A DNA stretch of 64,000 nucleotides from contig NZ_JAWQJT010000002.1 in assembly GCF_033441515.1 (NCBI RefSeq), forward strand, positions 1,612,001 through 1,676,000. The letters are read 5' to 3'. A model generated the notes under the pieces. That model had not been told where the DNA came from. It ran no database searches and saw only the letters and a list, made by a program, of their open reading frames with translations. Position 1 is the stretch's first letter, and the number at the start of each line of letters is the position of its first letter. The stretch comes from Amycolatopsis solani (GTDB lineage Bacteria; Actinomycetota; Actinomycetes; Mycobacteriales; Pseudonocardiaceae). The position numbers and the translations under genes were made by a program. This document shows, in pieces, positions 17,621 through 26,304 of the stretch.

Positions 17621-20469
17621 ACGCGGTACTGCCCCGCGTTCGCCGTCCACGAACCGGTCCAGTGCGCGAGGTCCCGCGGGGTGAGCGGGAACGACACGGC
17701 CTGGCTCTGCCCGGGGTTCAGCTGGACCTTCTTGAACCCTTTCAGTTGTTTCGGCGGCTCCCCGTTGCCGGCGGGCTGCCCGACGTAGAGCTGGACGACG
17801 TCGGCGCCCGCCCGGGTCCCGGTGTTGGTCACCGTCGCCGTCACGGTGGCCGTGCCGTTCGTCCCCTGCGGGGAGACGACCAGGTTCGAGAACCCGAACG
17901 TCGTGTACGACAGGCCGAAGCCGAACGGGAACAGCGGTTCGACGTTCCGGCTGTCGTACCAGCGGTAGCCGACGTTGAGCCCTTCGGAGTACTCGATCCG
18001 GTCGTTCGCGCCCGGGAACTGCTGGACGTTCGCGGTCGGCAGGTCGGCGAGCTGCTTCGGGAAGCTGACCGGCAGCTTGCCCGAGGGGTTGACGTCGCCG
18101 TAGAGCAGCGACGCGATCGCGGTGCCGTTCTCCTGGCCCGGGTACCAGCCCTCGATCACCGCGGCGACCTTGCCCAGCCACGGCATCGTGACCGCGGACC
18201 CGGTGTTGAGCACGACCACCGTGCGCGGGTTGGCCGAGGCGACGGCGTCGATCAGGTCGTTCTGCTGGTGCTGCAGATCGATCGTGTCGAGGTCCTCGGT
18301 CTCGGATTCACCGTAGCTGGCGAACACGATCGCGACGTCCGCGGTGCGCGCGGCCGCCACCGCACCCGCGATGTTCGGCGTCTGGACGTGCTCCCCTGCA
18401 CCGTCCACATAGGACACCGTGACGCCGGACCCGGCCCGTGCCCTGATCCCGTCGATCGGGTTCACCGACGCCGGCGACGGGTTGACCTTCGCGCTGCCGC
18501 CGCCGATGTTCTGCGGATCGATGCCGTCGCCGCCGGAGAGCGCGATCGATTTCGTCGAAGCGGTCAGCGGCAGCACGCCGGTGTTCTTCAGCAGCACCGA
18601 TCCGGCCGCGGCGACGTCCCGCGCGGTGGCGACGTTCGCCGCGTTCGTCACGACCGACTGCGGGGTCCCCCGCCGGGCCCGGTCGAACACCCCGAACCGG
18701 AACATCTGCGTCAGCACCCGCCGGACCATGTCGTCGACCCTGGCCTGCGTGACCTCGCCGCGTGAGACGGCGTCGAGCAGACCCTGGCCGAAGAACGCGC
18801 CGCCGGGCATCTCCATGTCCAGTCCGCCGTTGGCCAGCTGCCGCGGGCCGCCGGTCGCCGAACCCCAGTCGGAGCCGACGAAGCCGCCCCACCCGGCGTC
18901 CTGCTTGATCGCCGTCGTGAGCACGCCGGCGTTCTGGCACGCCGGGACGCCGTTGATCTGGTTGTAGGCGCACATCATCGACGCGACCTGGCCCTGGCTC
19001 GCCACCTGCTGGAAGGCGGGCAGGTACAGCTCGTGCAGCGTCCGGTCGTCGATGATGACGTTGTCCGACGGCGTCCCGCGCGAGGCCCCGGCCTCGACGT
19101 TGTAGGCGGCCGCGTGCTTGGCCTGCGCCATCACGCCCTGGCTCTGGATGCCCTGGATCGTCGCGGTCCCGGCCGCCCCGGCGAGGTACGGGTCTTCGGC
19201 GTAGGTCTCGAAGTTGCGGCCCCAGCGCGGATCGCGGACGAGGTTGATCGTCGGGCCGAGCGCGATGTCGACGCCCTTCCCGGCGAACTCGGCACCCATC
19301 GCGGAGCCGTACCGGTTCAGCAACGCCGTGTCCCAGGTCGCGGCGGCCGTCACCGGTGCCGGGAACTGGGTGACGCCGTCGAGGCCGTCGCCGACCCCGG
19401 CCGGCCCGTCCTGCAGGCCGAGCGCGGGGACGCACAGCTCCGGCACGGCGTCGGTGTTGCCGATGTACGGCCCGGTCGCGCCGTTGCCGTGCAGCACCTT
19501 CACCTTCTGCTGCGGGCTCATCGCGGCCATCAGCTGGGTGAGGCGGTCGGCGACCGGTGCCGTGGAGCCGACCCACGGGCACCCGGTCGTCGGCGGCGGG
19601 TCGCTGTCACTCGTGTGCACCGCGAATTCCCACAGCGAGACGCCCCACTGGGTCGCCCGCGCGGTCGCGTCCACCCGGACGTACCTCGCCGTGCCCGACA
19701 CCGCGGGGTGTTCGGTGCCACCGGTGCCGGTCACGGTCGCCGCCGTCGTCCACGACGTGCCGTTCGTGGACAGCTGGATCGTGTACGCGCTCGCGTAGGC
19801 CGCTTCCCAGGTCAGGTTGACGCCGCAGACCGGCCGGGCACTCCCGAGGTCGACCTGGAGCCACTGCGGGTCGGCGGCCAGGCTCGACCACCGCGTGCCG
19901 CCGTCGCCGTCGACGGCCGCGCTCGCCGGGAACGCGTCGGACTGGACGCTCGACGCGGTCGCGGGCTGCCGCAGGGCGGCGTTGGCGCTGCCGCACGCCT
20001 GGGCCGAGCCGTCGCCGAAGACCTGGAACTCCCACAGCGACACGCCCCACTGGGTCGCGCGCCGGGTCGTGGTCAGCCGGACGTACCGGCCGCTGCCCGA
20101 CACCGGCAGCGTCTGGGTGCCGCCCGTGCCGGTCGTGGTCGAGTAGACGGTGGCCCACTGCCCGCCGTCGGCCGAGGCCTGAATCGTGAACGCCGTGGCG
20201 TAGGCCGCTTCCCACTGCAGGACGACCTGGCTCAGGGTGTGCGACGAGCCGAGGTCGACCTGCAGCGTCTGCGGGTCGGCGGCGAGGCTGGACCAGCGCG
20301 TGCCCGGGTCGCCGTCGACCGCCGCGCTCGCCGGGAAGGCGGCGTTTTCGGTGGAGGACGCGGTCACGGCGTGGCCTTGGGAGAGCAGCGCCGGGGCCGC
20401 CTGGGCGGCGAACGGCGGGACGGCGAGCAGGCCCGCCGTCACCACCGCCCCGAGGACGAGCCGCCTCAC
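17563..20469 (-). CDS. Secreted GH3 beta-glucosidase with two discoidin domains
   Basis: A 968-aa exported enzyme likely to cleave glucosyl residues from oligosaccharides. Signal peptide RRLVLGAVVTAGLLAVPPFA is followed by two F5/8C domains (about residues 28-155 and 160-290), then a GH3 N-terminal barrel with the catalytic Asp534 in FVGSDWG, the GH3 C-terminal domain and a fibronectin-III-like end typical of bacterial GH3. Start GTG 20469 overlaps the GH16 stop (GTGA), giving a coupled laminarinase/glucosidase pair. The substrate is inferred as beta-1,3-glucan from the neighbours. The 3' end overlaps the lacI gene by 58 bp. Confidence 0.92.
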   Translation of the reverse strand: MRRLVLGAVVTAGLLAVPPFAAQAAPALLSQGHAVTASSTENAAFPASAAVDGDPGTRWSSLAADPQTLQVDLGSSHTLSQVVLQWEAAYATAFTIQASADGGQWATVYSTTTGTGGTQTLPVSGSGRYVRLTTTRRATQWGVSLWEFQVFGDGSAQACGSANAALRQPATASSVQSDAFPASAAVDGDGGTRWSSLAADPQWLQVDLGSARPVCGVNLTWEAAYASAYTIQLSTNGTSWTTAATVTGTGGTEHPAVSGTARYVRVDATARATQWGVSLWEFAVHTSDSDPPPTTGCPWVGSTAPVADRLTQLMAAMSPQQKVKVLHGNGATGPYIGNTDAVPELCVPALGLQDGPAGVGDGLDGVTQFPAPVTAAATWDTALLNRYGSAMGAEFAGKGVDIALGPTINLVRDPRWGRNFETYAEDPYLAGAAGTATIQGIQSQGVMAQAKHAAAYNVEAGASRGTPSDNVIIDDRTLHELYLPAFQQVASQGQVASMMCAYNQINGVPACQNAGVLTTAIKQDAGWGGFVGSDWGSATGGPRQLANGGLDMEMPGGAFFGQGLLDAVSRGEVTQARVDDMVRRVLTQMFRFGVFDRARRGTPQSVVTNAANVATARDVAAAGSVLLKNTGVLPLTASTKSIALSGGDGIDPQNIGGGSAKVNPSPASVNPIDGIRARAGSGVTVSYVDGAGEHVQTPNIAGAVAAARTADVAIVFASYGESETEDLDTIDLQHQQNDLIDAVASANPRTVVVLNTGSAVTMPWLGKVAAVIEGWYPGQENGTAIASLLYGDVNPSGKLPVSFPKQLADLPTANVQQFPGANDRIEYSEGLNVGYRWYDSRNVEPLFPFGFGLSYTTFGFSNLVVSPQGTNGTATVTATVTNTGTRAGADVVQLYVGQPAGNGEPPKQLKGFKKVQLNPGQSQAVSFPLTPRDLAHWTGSWTANAGQYRVYVGDSSRNVPLSGTLTVS

Positions 20470-22181
20470 TGGTAGACCCGCACGTAGTCGATCACCATGT
20501 CCTGCGGCAGGACGGTCCCGGCGCCCGGCGGACCGGGGAAGTCGCCGCCGATGGCGTTGTTGAGGATCAGGAAGAACGGGTGGTCGTAGACCCACGGGCC
20601 GCGCGTGCTCTCCACGGTGTCGCGGTTGATCGTCTCGAAGGCGTTCCCGTCGACGGAGAAGGTCATGTGGGTGGCGTCCCAGTCCATCCCGAACCGGTGG
20701 AAGCCGGCCGAGACGTCCTGGCCGAGGTCGAGCGGCGCGCCGATGCCGCCCGCGCCGTTGTACGCGGGCGCGTGGATCGTCGAGTAGGCCAGGTTCGGCG
20801 ACTTGCCGACGTGCTCCATGATGTCGATCTCACCGCAGTTGGGCCACGGCGTGCCGCTGAAGAAGTTGGCGCCCAGCAACCAGAACGCGGGCCACAGCCC
20901 CTGCGTGCCGGACACCTTGATGTTCGCCTCGACGTGGCCGTAGGTGAAGCTGAACTTGCCCGCGGTGTTGATCCGGCCCGAGGTGTACTGGCAGGTCGTG
21001 CTGCCGCTGATCGGGTCCCGTGGGCAGGCGCTGCCCGGGGTGGCTTCGCGGCGGACCTGGATGACGAGGTTGCCGCGGCCGTCCTGCTTGGCGTTGTTGT
21101 TGTTCGTGTAGTACTCGAGTTCGTTGTTGACCCCGGGGCCGGTCTCGGCGGTCCACTTGCTCGCGTCCGGGTTCGCGCCCGCGGCGCCGTTGAACTCGTC
21201 GCTCCAGACCAGCGTGCCCGGGAAGTGCGGGGCCGGCGGCGCGGGCGGCGGGGTCGTCGGGCTGCCACCGGTGCCGTAGACGTCGAAGCCCCACAGCGAG
21301 TAGCCGTAGCCGTTGGAGCGGGCGGTGCCGTACATCCGGACGTACCGGCCCGAACCGTTGACGGTCAGCGTCTCCTTGAAGCCCTTGCCGGTCGTGGTCG
21401 AGTAGAGCGAGGTCCAGTTCGCGTTGTCGTTCGACACCTGAATCTGGTAGGCGACCGCGTAGGCCGGGTCCCACTGCAGGACCACCTGGTGGATCGCCGC
21501 GGACGCGCCGAGGTCGACGGTGATCCAGCCGGGGTCGACCCAGCCGGTCGTCGCGCTGGTCGCCCAGCGGGTCGCCGGGTCGCGGTCGAACGCCTTCGCC
21601 GGGAGGCAGCCGGGGCAGGCCCCGTCGTCCTGGTACGACGACGCCGTGCCGGACTTCCCGTACGACAGCAGGACGTCACCGGGCTGGGTCGTGCCGCTTC
21701 CGCCGTAGACCTGGAACTCCCACAGCGAGTAGCCGTACTGCGTGGCGCGCTGGGTGCCGGTGAGCCGGACGTACCGGCCGCTGCCGGTGACGTTCAGGGT
21801 CTGCGTCCCGCCGGCGCCGGTGGTCGTCGAGTACAGCGACGTCCAGGTGGTGCCGTCGGCGGACGCCTGGATCGTGAAGGCCTTGGCGTAGGCGGCTTCC
21901 CAGTTCAGCACGACCTGGGACAGCTGCTGGGTGGACCCGAGGTCGACCTGCAGCGTCTGGGGGTCGCCGAACGCGCTGGACCAGCGCGTGCCGGGATCCC
22001 CGTCGACGGCGGCCGACGCGGGGAAGGCGGCGGATTCGGCCGAGGACGCCGTCACCGGCCGCCCTTGGGAGAGCAGGACGGGCGCGGCTTGGGCGACGGG
22101 CGCGGCCGGCGCGGTGAACAGAGCGGCCAGGGTCAGGACGAGGACGGCGAGAACCCGGGTTCTCGGCATGCGGCGTTGCAT
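20466..22181 (-). CDS. Secreted GH16 laminarinase-like endo-glucanase with two discoidin domains
   Basis: A 571-aa exported protein: signal peptide (RVLAVLVLTLAALFTAPAAP), two F5/8C domains (about 34-160 and 170-303), a Pro-rich linker, then a GH16 domain from about 320. The catalytic motif EIDIME gives nucleophile Glu451, helper Asp453 and acid/base Glu456; WPAFWLLG and the FILNNAIGG-like end fit bacterial beta-1,3-glucanases. I chose ATG 22181 rather than the GTG four codons upstream because GGAGGTG sits seven bases before it. A sigma70-like promoter lies about 110 bp upstream. Co-transcribed with the GH3 gene. Confidence 0.93.
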   Translation of the reverse strand: MQRRMPRTRVLAVLVLTLAALFTAPAAPVAQAAPVLLSQGRPVTASSAESAAFPASAAVDGDPGTRWSSAFGDPQTLQVDLGSTQQLSQVVLNWEAAYAKAFTIQASADGTTWTSLYSTTTGAGGTQTLNVTGSGRYVRLTGTQRATQYGYSLWEFQVYGGSGTTQPGDVLLSYGKSGTASSYQDDGACPGCLPAKAFDRDPATRWATSATTGWVDPGWITVDLGASAAIHQVVLQWDPAYAVAYQIQVSNDNANWTSLYSTTTGKGFKETLTVNGSGRYVRMYGTARSNGYGYSLWGFDVYGTGGSPTTPPPAPPAPHFPGTLVWSDEFNGAAGANPDASKWTAETGPGVNNELEYYTNNNNAKQDGRGNLVIQVRREATPGSACPRDPISGSTTCQYTSGRINTAGKFSFTYGHVEANIKVSGTQGLWPAFWLLGANFFSGTPWPNCGEIDIMEHVGKSPNLAYSTIHAPAYNGAGGIGAPLDLGQDVSAGFHRFGMDWDATHMTFSVDGNAFETINRDTVESTRGPWVYDHPFFLILNNAIGGDFPGPPGAGTVLPQDMVIDYVRVYQ

Positions 22182-22292
22182 GGGCACCTCCACGGCGAAC
22201 CGGCGCCGGGACGGCCTTGCCCCGGCGCGGATCGGCTCACGTGGTCCTCGGTGCGGGTGTGGGGCCCGCCCCTCGGCACGCTCTTAGTTCAG

Positions 22293-22321
22293 GATATAAA
22301 TAAAGAGCCGTAAAATGTCAA
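22293..22321 (-). promoter_or_regulatory. Promoter of the GH16-GH3 operon
   Basis: On the minus strand TTGACA (22321-22316) is followed after 17 bp by TATATC (22298-22293), unusually AT-rich for this genome. Transcription would start near 22286 and leave an untranslated leader of about 105 bases before the GH16 ATG. The whole 472-bp gap (22182-22653) between the divergent GH16 and GH55-like genes contains no convincing gene. Confidence 0.65.
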
Positions 22322-22396
22322 CTTCCCTGCGCCGGACGGTCGTGGACCACCCCCGGGACTGGTCCGGGTGAACGAATCCGCGGCGGATCCTTGACT

Positions 22397-22442
22397 CCGC
22401 GGAACCCCGCGGTGTTGACTTCGAGCCGCTGGAACCGGTTCC
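22397..22442. promoter_or_regulatory. Palindromes between the divergent glucanase genes
   Basis: GGAACCGGTTCC (22431-22442) is a perfect 12-bp palindrome with a central CG, the architecture of LacI-family operators. A second inverted repeat, CCGCGG-AACC-CCGCGG, spans 22397-22412. Both lie in the gap that serves the GH16-GH3 operon and the GH55-like gene, and the nearby LacI-type protein is the likely binder. Confidence 0.45.
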
Positions 22443-22653
22443 GTGACCGCCACCCGGGCCGATTCCCCGCGCCACGCACACCTTCGGGCTGACCGGTTCG
22501 CGCCGTCGCACCCACTCCGGCACCGCTCTTCCGGCTCACGGCGCCGGGCGGGCGCCCGGCGCGAACCCGCCGCACCACCCGAACACCGGCGCGAGCTGTG
22601 GGGCTCGCCCGGTCCCTTTCGCACGTCCTCCCCCCCGATCAGCAGGCAGGCCG

Positions 22654-24867
22654 ATGAGATCAACGACGTTCTCCCCCGTACACCGCCTCCTCGTCATCGC
22701 CACCACCTTCGTCACCGCGGTCACGACCGCGGCGGTGGTCGGCTCCGCACCCGCGCAAGCCGCCGCGTGCGGGACGACCAACCTCGCGCAGGGCCGCACC
22801 GCGACCGCGTCGTCCACCGAAAACGGCGGCACCCCCGCGTCCGCCGCGGTCGACGGCAACACCGGCACGCGCTGGTCCAGCGCGTTCAGCGATCCGCAGT
22901 GGCTCCAGGTCGACCTCGGGTCCGCGCAGCAGCTCTGCGACGTGGTGTTGACCTGGGAAGCCGCGTACGCGAAAGCATTCTCCGTGCAGCTGTCGAGCAA
23001 CGGCACGAGCTGGACCGACGCGTACGCCACGACCGCCGGCAGCGGCGGCACGCAGACGGTGCCCGTCAGCAGCACCGCCCGTTACCTGCGGGTCTACGGC
23101 ACCCAGCGGGCGACCGGCTACGGCTACTCCCTGTGGGAAGTCGCCGTGCACGGCACCGGCGGCGGCACCACGATCCCGCCGACCGACCCGCGCAACCCGG
23201 ACCTCGGGCCGAACGTGTCGGTGTTCGACCCGTCGACGCCGGCCTCGACGATCCAGAACCGGCTCACGCAGCTGGCGAACCAGCAGCACACCAACCAGTT
23301 CGGCGACGAGCGCTACGCCGTGCTGTTCAAGCCGGGCACCTACACCGCCGACGTGAACCTCGGCTTCTACGAACAGGTCGCGGGTCTGGGCCTGTCCCCC
23401 GACGACGTCAACCTCAACGGCCACGTCCGCGTCGAAGCGGACTGGCTGCAGCAGGGCGACAACCCGAACAACAAGGGCAACGCGACGCAGAACTTCTGGC
23501 GCTCCGCCGAGAACCTCTCGGTGACGCTGCCCGCCGGGCAGGTCGAGCGCTGGGCCGTCGCGCAGGCCGCGCCGTACCGCCGGATGCACCTCAAGGGCAG
23601 CCAGATCCAGCTGTGGAACGGCGGCGACGGCTGGGCCAGCGGCGGCCTGATCGCCGACAGCAAGATCGAGGGCCAGGCCGTTTCGGGTTCGCAGCAGCAG
23701 TTCCTGACCCGCAACAGCGAACTGGGCAGCTGGACGGGTGGCGTCTGGAACATGGTGTTCGTCGGCTCGACCGGCACCCCGCCGGCGTCGTTCCCGAACC
23801 CGCCGGAGACGGTGGTCGGGCAGACGCCGGTGATCCGCGAGAAGCCGTTCCTCTACGTCGACGGCTCGGGCAGCTACAACGTGTTCGTCCCGGCGCTGCG
23901 GCAGAACTCCCAGGGCACGAGCTGGGGCCACGGCACGCCGGCCGGCCAGTCGATCTCGCTCAGCGAGTTCTACGTGGCGAAGCCGTCCGACTCGGCGGCG
24001 ACGCTCAACGCCGCGCTGGCCGCGGGCAAGAACCTGCTCGTCACGCCCGGCGTGTACCACCTCGACCAGGCGCTGAACGTCACGCGCCCGGACACCGTGG
24101 TGCTCGGCCTCGGCCTGGCGACGCTGATGCCCACCAACGGCACCGCGGCCATCACGACGTCCGATGTGGACGGCGTGAAGATCGCCGGGCTGCTGATCGA
24201 CGCCGGTGCGGTCAACTCGCCGGTGCTGCTGCAGGTCGGGCCGCCGGGGTCGAACGCCGGCCACGCGGCCGACCCGACGTCGCTGCACGACGTGTTCTTC
24301 CGGATCGGCGGCGCGGCCGTCGGGAAGGCCACGCAGACGCTGGTGGTCAACTCGAACAACGTCATCGGCGACCACATGTGGCTGTGGCGCGGCGACCACT
24401 CGAACGGCGTCGGCTGGAACGTCAACACCGCGGCCAACGGCCTCGTCGTCAACGGTGCGAACGTGACGATGTACGGCCTCTTCGTCGAGCACTACCAGCA
24501 GTACGAGGTGCTCTGGAACGGCAACGGCGGGCGGACGTACTTCTTCCAGAACGAGATGCCGTACGACCCGCCGGACCAGGCGTCCTGGACCAGCGGCGGC
24601 GGCCGGCAGGGCTGGGCGGCGTACAAGGTGGCCGATTCGGTGACCAGCCACGAAGGCTGGGGCCTGGGCAGCTACTGCTTCTTCAACACCAATCCGTCCA
24701 TTGTGGCCAGTCACTCCTTCGAGGTGCCGAACAACGGCGGGGTCCGGTTCCACAACCTCGTTTCGGTGTCACTCGGTGGCGTCGGCACGATCGCGCACGT
24801 CGTCAACGACGCGGGTGACGCCGCGAACACCGGGCACCAGGTGAGCCCGCTGGTCAGCTACCCGTAG
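22654..24867 (+). CDS. Secreted GH55-like beta-helix glucanase with N-terminal discoidin domain
   Basis: A 737-aa exported protein with a signal peptide ending near SAPAQAAA, one F5/8C domain (about 40-170) and a long right-handed beta-helix region. The core (NVSVFDPSTPASTIQNRL, YAVLFKPGTYTADVNLGFYE, EKPFLYVDG, FTPGVYHL-like VTPGVYHLDQALNV, VFVPALRQNSQGTSWG) resembles what I remember of actinomycete GH55 exo-beta-1,3-glucanases, often mislabelled adenylyl cyclase in databases. That recall is the weak step; the beta-helix and secretion are clear. Divergent from GH16-GH3, it would add an exo-acting laminarinase. Its last 99 bp overlap the convergent hydroxylase gene. Confidence 0.75.
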   Translation: MRSTTFSPVHRLLVIATTFVTAVTTAAVVGSAPAQAAACGTTNLAQGRTATASSTENGGTPASAAVDGNTGTRWSSAFSDPQWLQVDLGSAQQLCDVVLTWEAAYAKAFSVQLSSNGTSWTDAYATTAGSGGTQTVPVSSTARYLRVYGTQRATGYGYSLWEVAVHGTGGGTTIPPTDPRNPDLGPNVSVFDPSTPASTIQNRLTQLANQQHTNQFGDERYAVLFKPGTYTADVNLGFYEQVAGLGLSPDDVNLNGHVRVEADWLQQGDNPNNKGNATQNFWRSAENLSVTLPAGQVERWAVAQAAPYRRMHLKGSQIQLWNGGDGWASGGLIADSKIEGQAVSGSQQQFLTRNSELGSWTGGVWNMVFVGSTGTPPASFPNPPETVVGQTPVIREKPFLYVDGSGSYNVFVPALRQNSQGTSWGHGTPAGQSISLSEFYVAKPSDSAATLNAALAAGKNLLVTPGVYHLDQALNVTRPDTVVLGLGLATLMPTNGTAAITTSDVDGVKIAGLLIDAGAVNSPVLLQVGPPGSNAGHAADPTSLHDVFFRIGGAAVGKATQTLVVNSNNVIGDHMWLWRGDHSNGVGWNVNTAANGLVVNGANVTMYGLFVEHYQQYEVLWNGNGGRTYFFQNEMPYDPPDQASWTSGGGRQGWAAYKVADSVTSHEGWGLGSYCFFNTNPSIVASHSFEVPNNGGVRFHNLVSVSLGGVGTIAHVVNDAGDAANTGHQVSPLVSYP

Positions 24868-26304
24868 CACGGCGGCGACGTACGCGTCCGGGCGGACCAG
24901 CCAGGCTTCGCCCGGACGCGCGCCGAGGGCCCCGCCCAGCGGGATCCCGGCGCTGGGCGCTCCCTCGGCCCGCACGCCCGGGGTCGTCAAGAGCAGGAAG
25001 CCTTGCCGGGCCAGGTCGCGCAACCGTCCACTCGCGACGGTGACGTCCGGCAGCAGCACCCCCGGCCCCGGCGGCGGCACCGTTCCCCGTGGTGGCCTGC
25101 CACCGAACGGCCGCTCCGGGTCTGCCGTGGTCAAGGGCGAGCCGGCGTACCAGAACGGTTCCGCGAGCCGTCCCGAGTCGACCCGCACGTGCACCGCCGG
25201 GTCGGTGGCGGCCCGGGTGAGGACGTCGAGGCGGTGGGCCCGCTGCTCGTCGTCCTGCGGGACCAGGAAGTCCATGGTGGCGGTGGTGACCGCCGCGTTC
25301 TCCACGGCCGCCGCGTGCCGCTCGGTGTGGTAGCTCTCCAGCAGGTCCTCGCCGGCGTCGCCGCGCAGGACCCAGGCGAGCTTCCAGGCCGCGTTCTCCG
25401 CGTCGGCGACCCCGGAGTTGAGCCCGCGCGCCCCGAACGGCGCGACCAGGTGCGCGCAGTCACCGGCGAGCAGCACGCGGCCGACGCGCATCCGCTCGAC
25501 GAGCCGCGTGTGGAACCGGTACACCGAGCGCCACACGACTTCGTAGGGCGCCGGGCCGATGATCGCCCGGATCCGCTTGTCCAGTGCGCCACCGGATTCC
25601 TCGGCCGCGAGGTCGTAGTCCTCGGGCACCTGCCAGTCGATGCGGAACTCCGAGCCGGGACACGGGTGGATCAGCACCTGACGGCCCGGGTTCCAGGGCG
25701 GGTCGAAGAAGAACCGCCGTTCGGCCGCCCAGCCCGGCAGGTCGGCGCGGATGTCGCAGATGAGGAACAGGTCCCGGAACGAGATCCCGTCGAGGCGCTG
25801 GCCGAGGGCCCGGCGCACGGTGTCGCCGCGCGCGCCCGCGCAGGCGATCGCGTAGTCGGCTTCGATCCGGCGCGGCCCGTTCTTCGTTTCGCACCGGATT
25901 TCGACGCAGCCCGGCTGGGTCACACCGGTGACGCGGTGCCCGCGCCGCACGTCGATCAGCGGCTGCCCGGCGATCAGGCCGTCGAGGACCTCCTCGACGC
26001 GCGCCTGCGAGATGTTGACGAACGGCGGGAGCGCCGACCCGCCGCCGGGCAGTTCCAGCGAGAAGAGCTCGGTCTCGCGGTGGAACGTCCGCGCGGTCGT
26101 CCAGGTGAGCCCTTCCTCGGCGAGGCACCCCGCCCCGAGCGACGCCCAGACGTCCAAAGTGTCCCGTTGCTGGCAGATGGCCTTGGACCCCAAGGGGTCG
26201 CGCACCTCGTGCTCGTCGACGAGCACCACCGGTACGCCCCAGCGCGCGAGCAGCAGCGCGGCCGTCTGCCCGACCGGGCCGCCGCCGAGGACCGCGACCG
26301 TCAT
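24769..26304 (-). CDS. FAD-dependent aromatic hydroxylase (MhpA-like)
   Basis: A 511-aa class A flavoprotein monooxygenase that would hydroxylate a phenolic or polyketide ring using NAD(P)H and oxygen. Motifs in order: GGGPVGQTAALLLARWG (FAD), the RRALG-preceding CAGARGD (cofactor contact), and RVLLAGDCAHLVAPFGARGL with GVADAENAAWKLAW (second FAD motif). The thioredoxin-like C-terminal part typical of 3-(3-hydroxyphenyl)propionate hydroxylases follows. ATG 26304 overlaps the stop of the MBL-fold gene. Its 3' end runs 99 bp into the GH55-like gene on the other strand. Substrate unknown; regulation by the divergent MarR is likely. Confidence 0.88.
   Translation of the reverse strand: MTVAVLGGGPVGQTAALLLARWGVPVVLVDEHEVRDPLGSKAICQQRDTLDVWASLGAGCLAEEGLTWTTARTFHRETELFSLELPGGGSALPPFVNISQARVEEVLDGLIAGQPLIDVRRGHRVTGVTQPGCVEIRCETKNGPRRIEADYAIACAGARGDTVRRALGQRLDGISFRDLFLICDIRADLPGWAAERRFFFDPPWNPGRQVLIHPCPGSEFRIDWQVPEDYDLAAEESGGALDKRIRAIIGPAPYEVVWRSVYRFHTRLVERMRVGRVLLAGDCAHLVAPFGARGLNSGVADAENAAWKLAWVLRGDAGEDLLESYHTERHAAAVENAAVTTATMDFLVPQDDEQRAHRLDVLTRAATDPAVHVRVDSGRLAEPFWYAGSPLTTADPERPFGGRPPRGTVPPPGPGVLLPDVTVASGRLRDLARQGFLLLTTPGVRAEGAPSAGIPLGGALGARPGEAWLVRPDAYVAAVLRVADQRAHLVPGVRGVTRVVDDVRDRADATE

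Noticed and set aside
22654..24867. Annotation as adenylyl cyclase
   Set aside because: Similar proteins sometimes bear this name, but the sequence has a signal peptide, discoidin domain and beta-helix and no cyclase motif.
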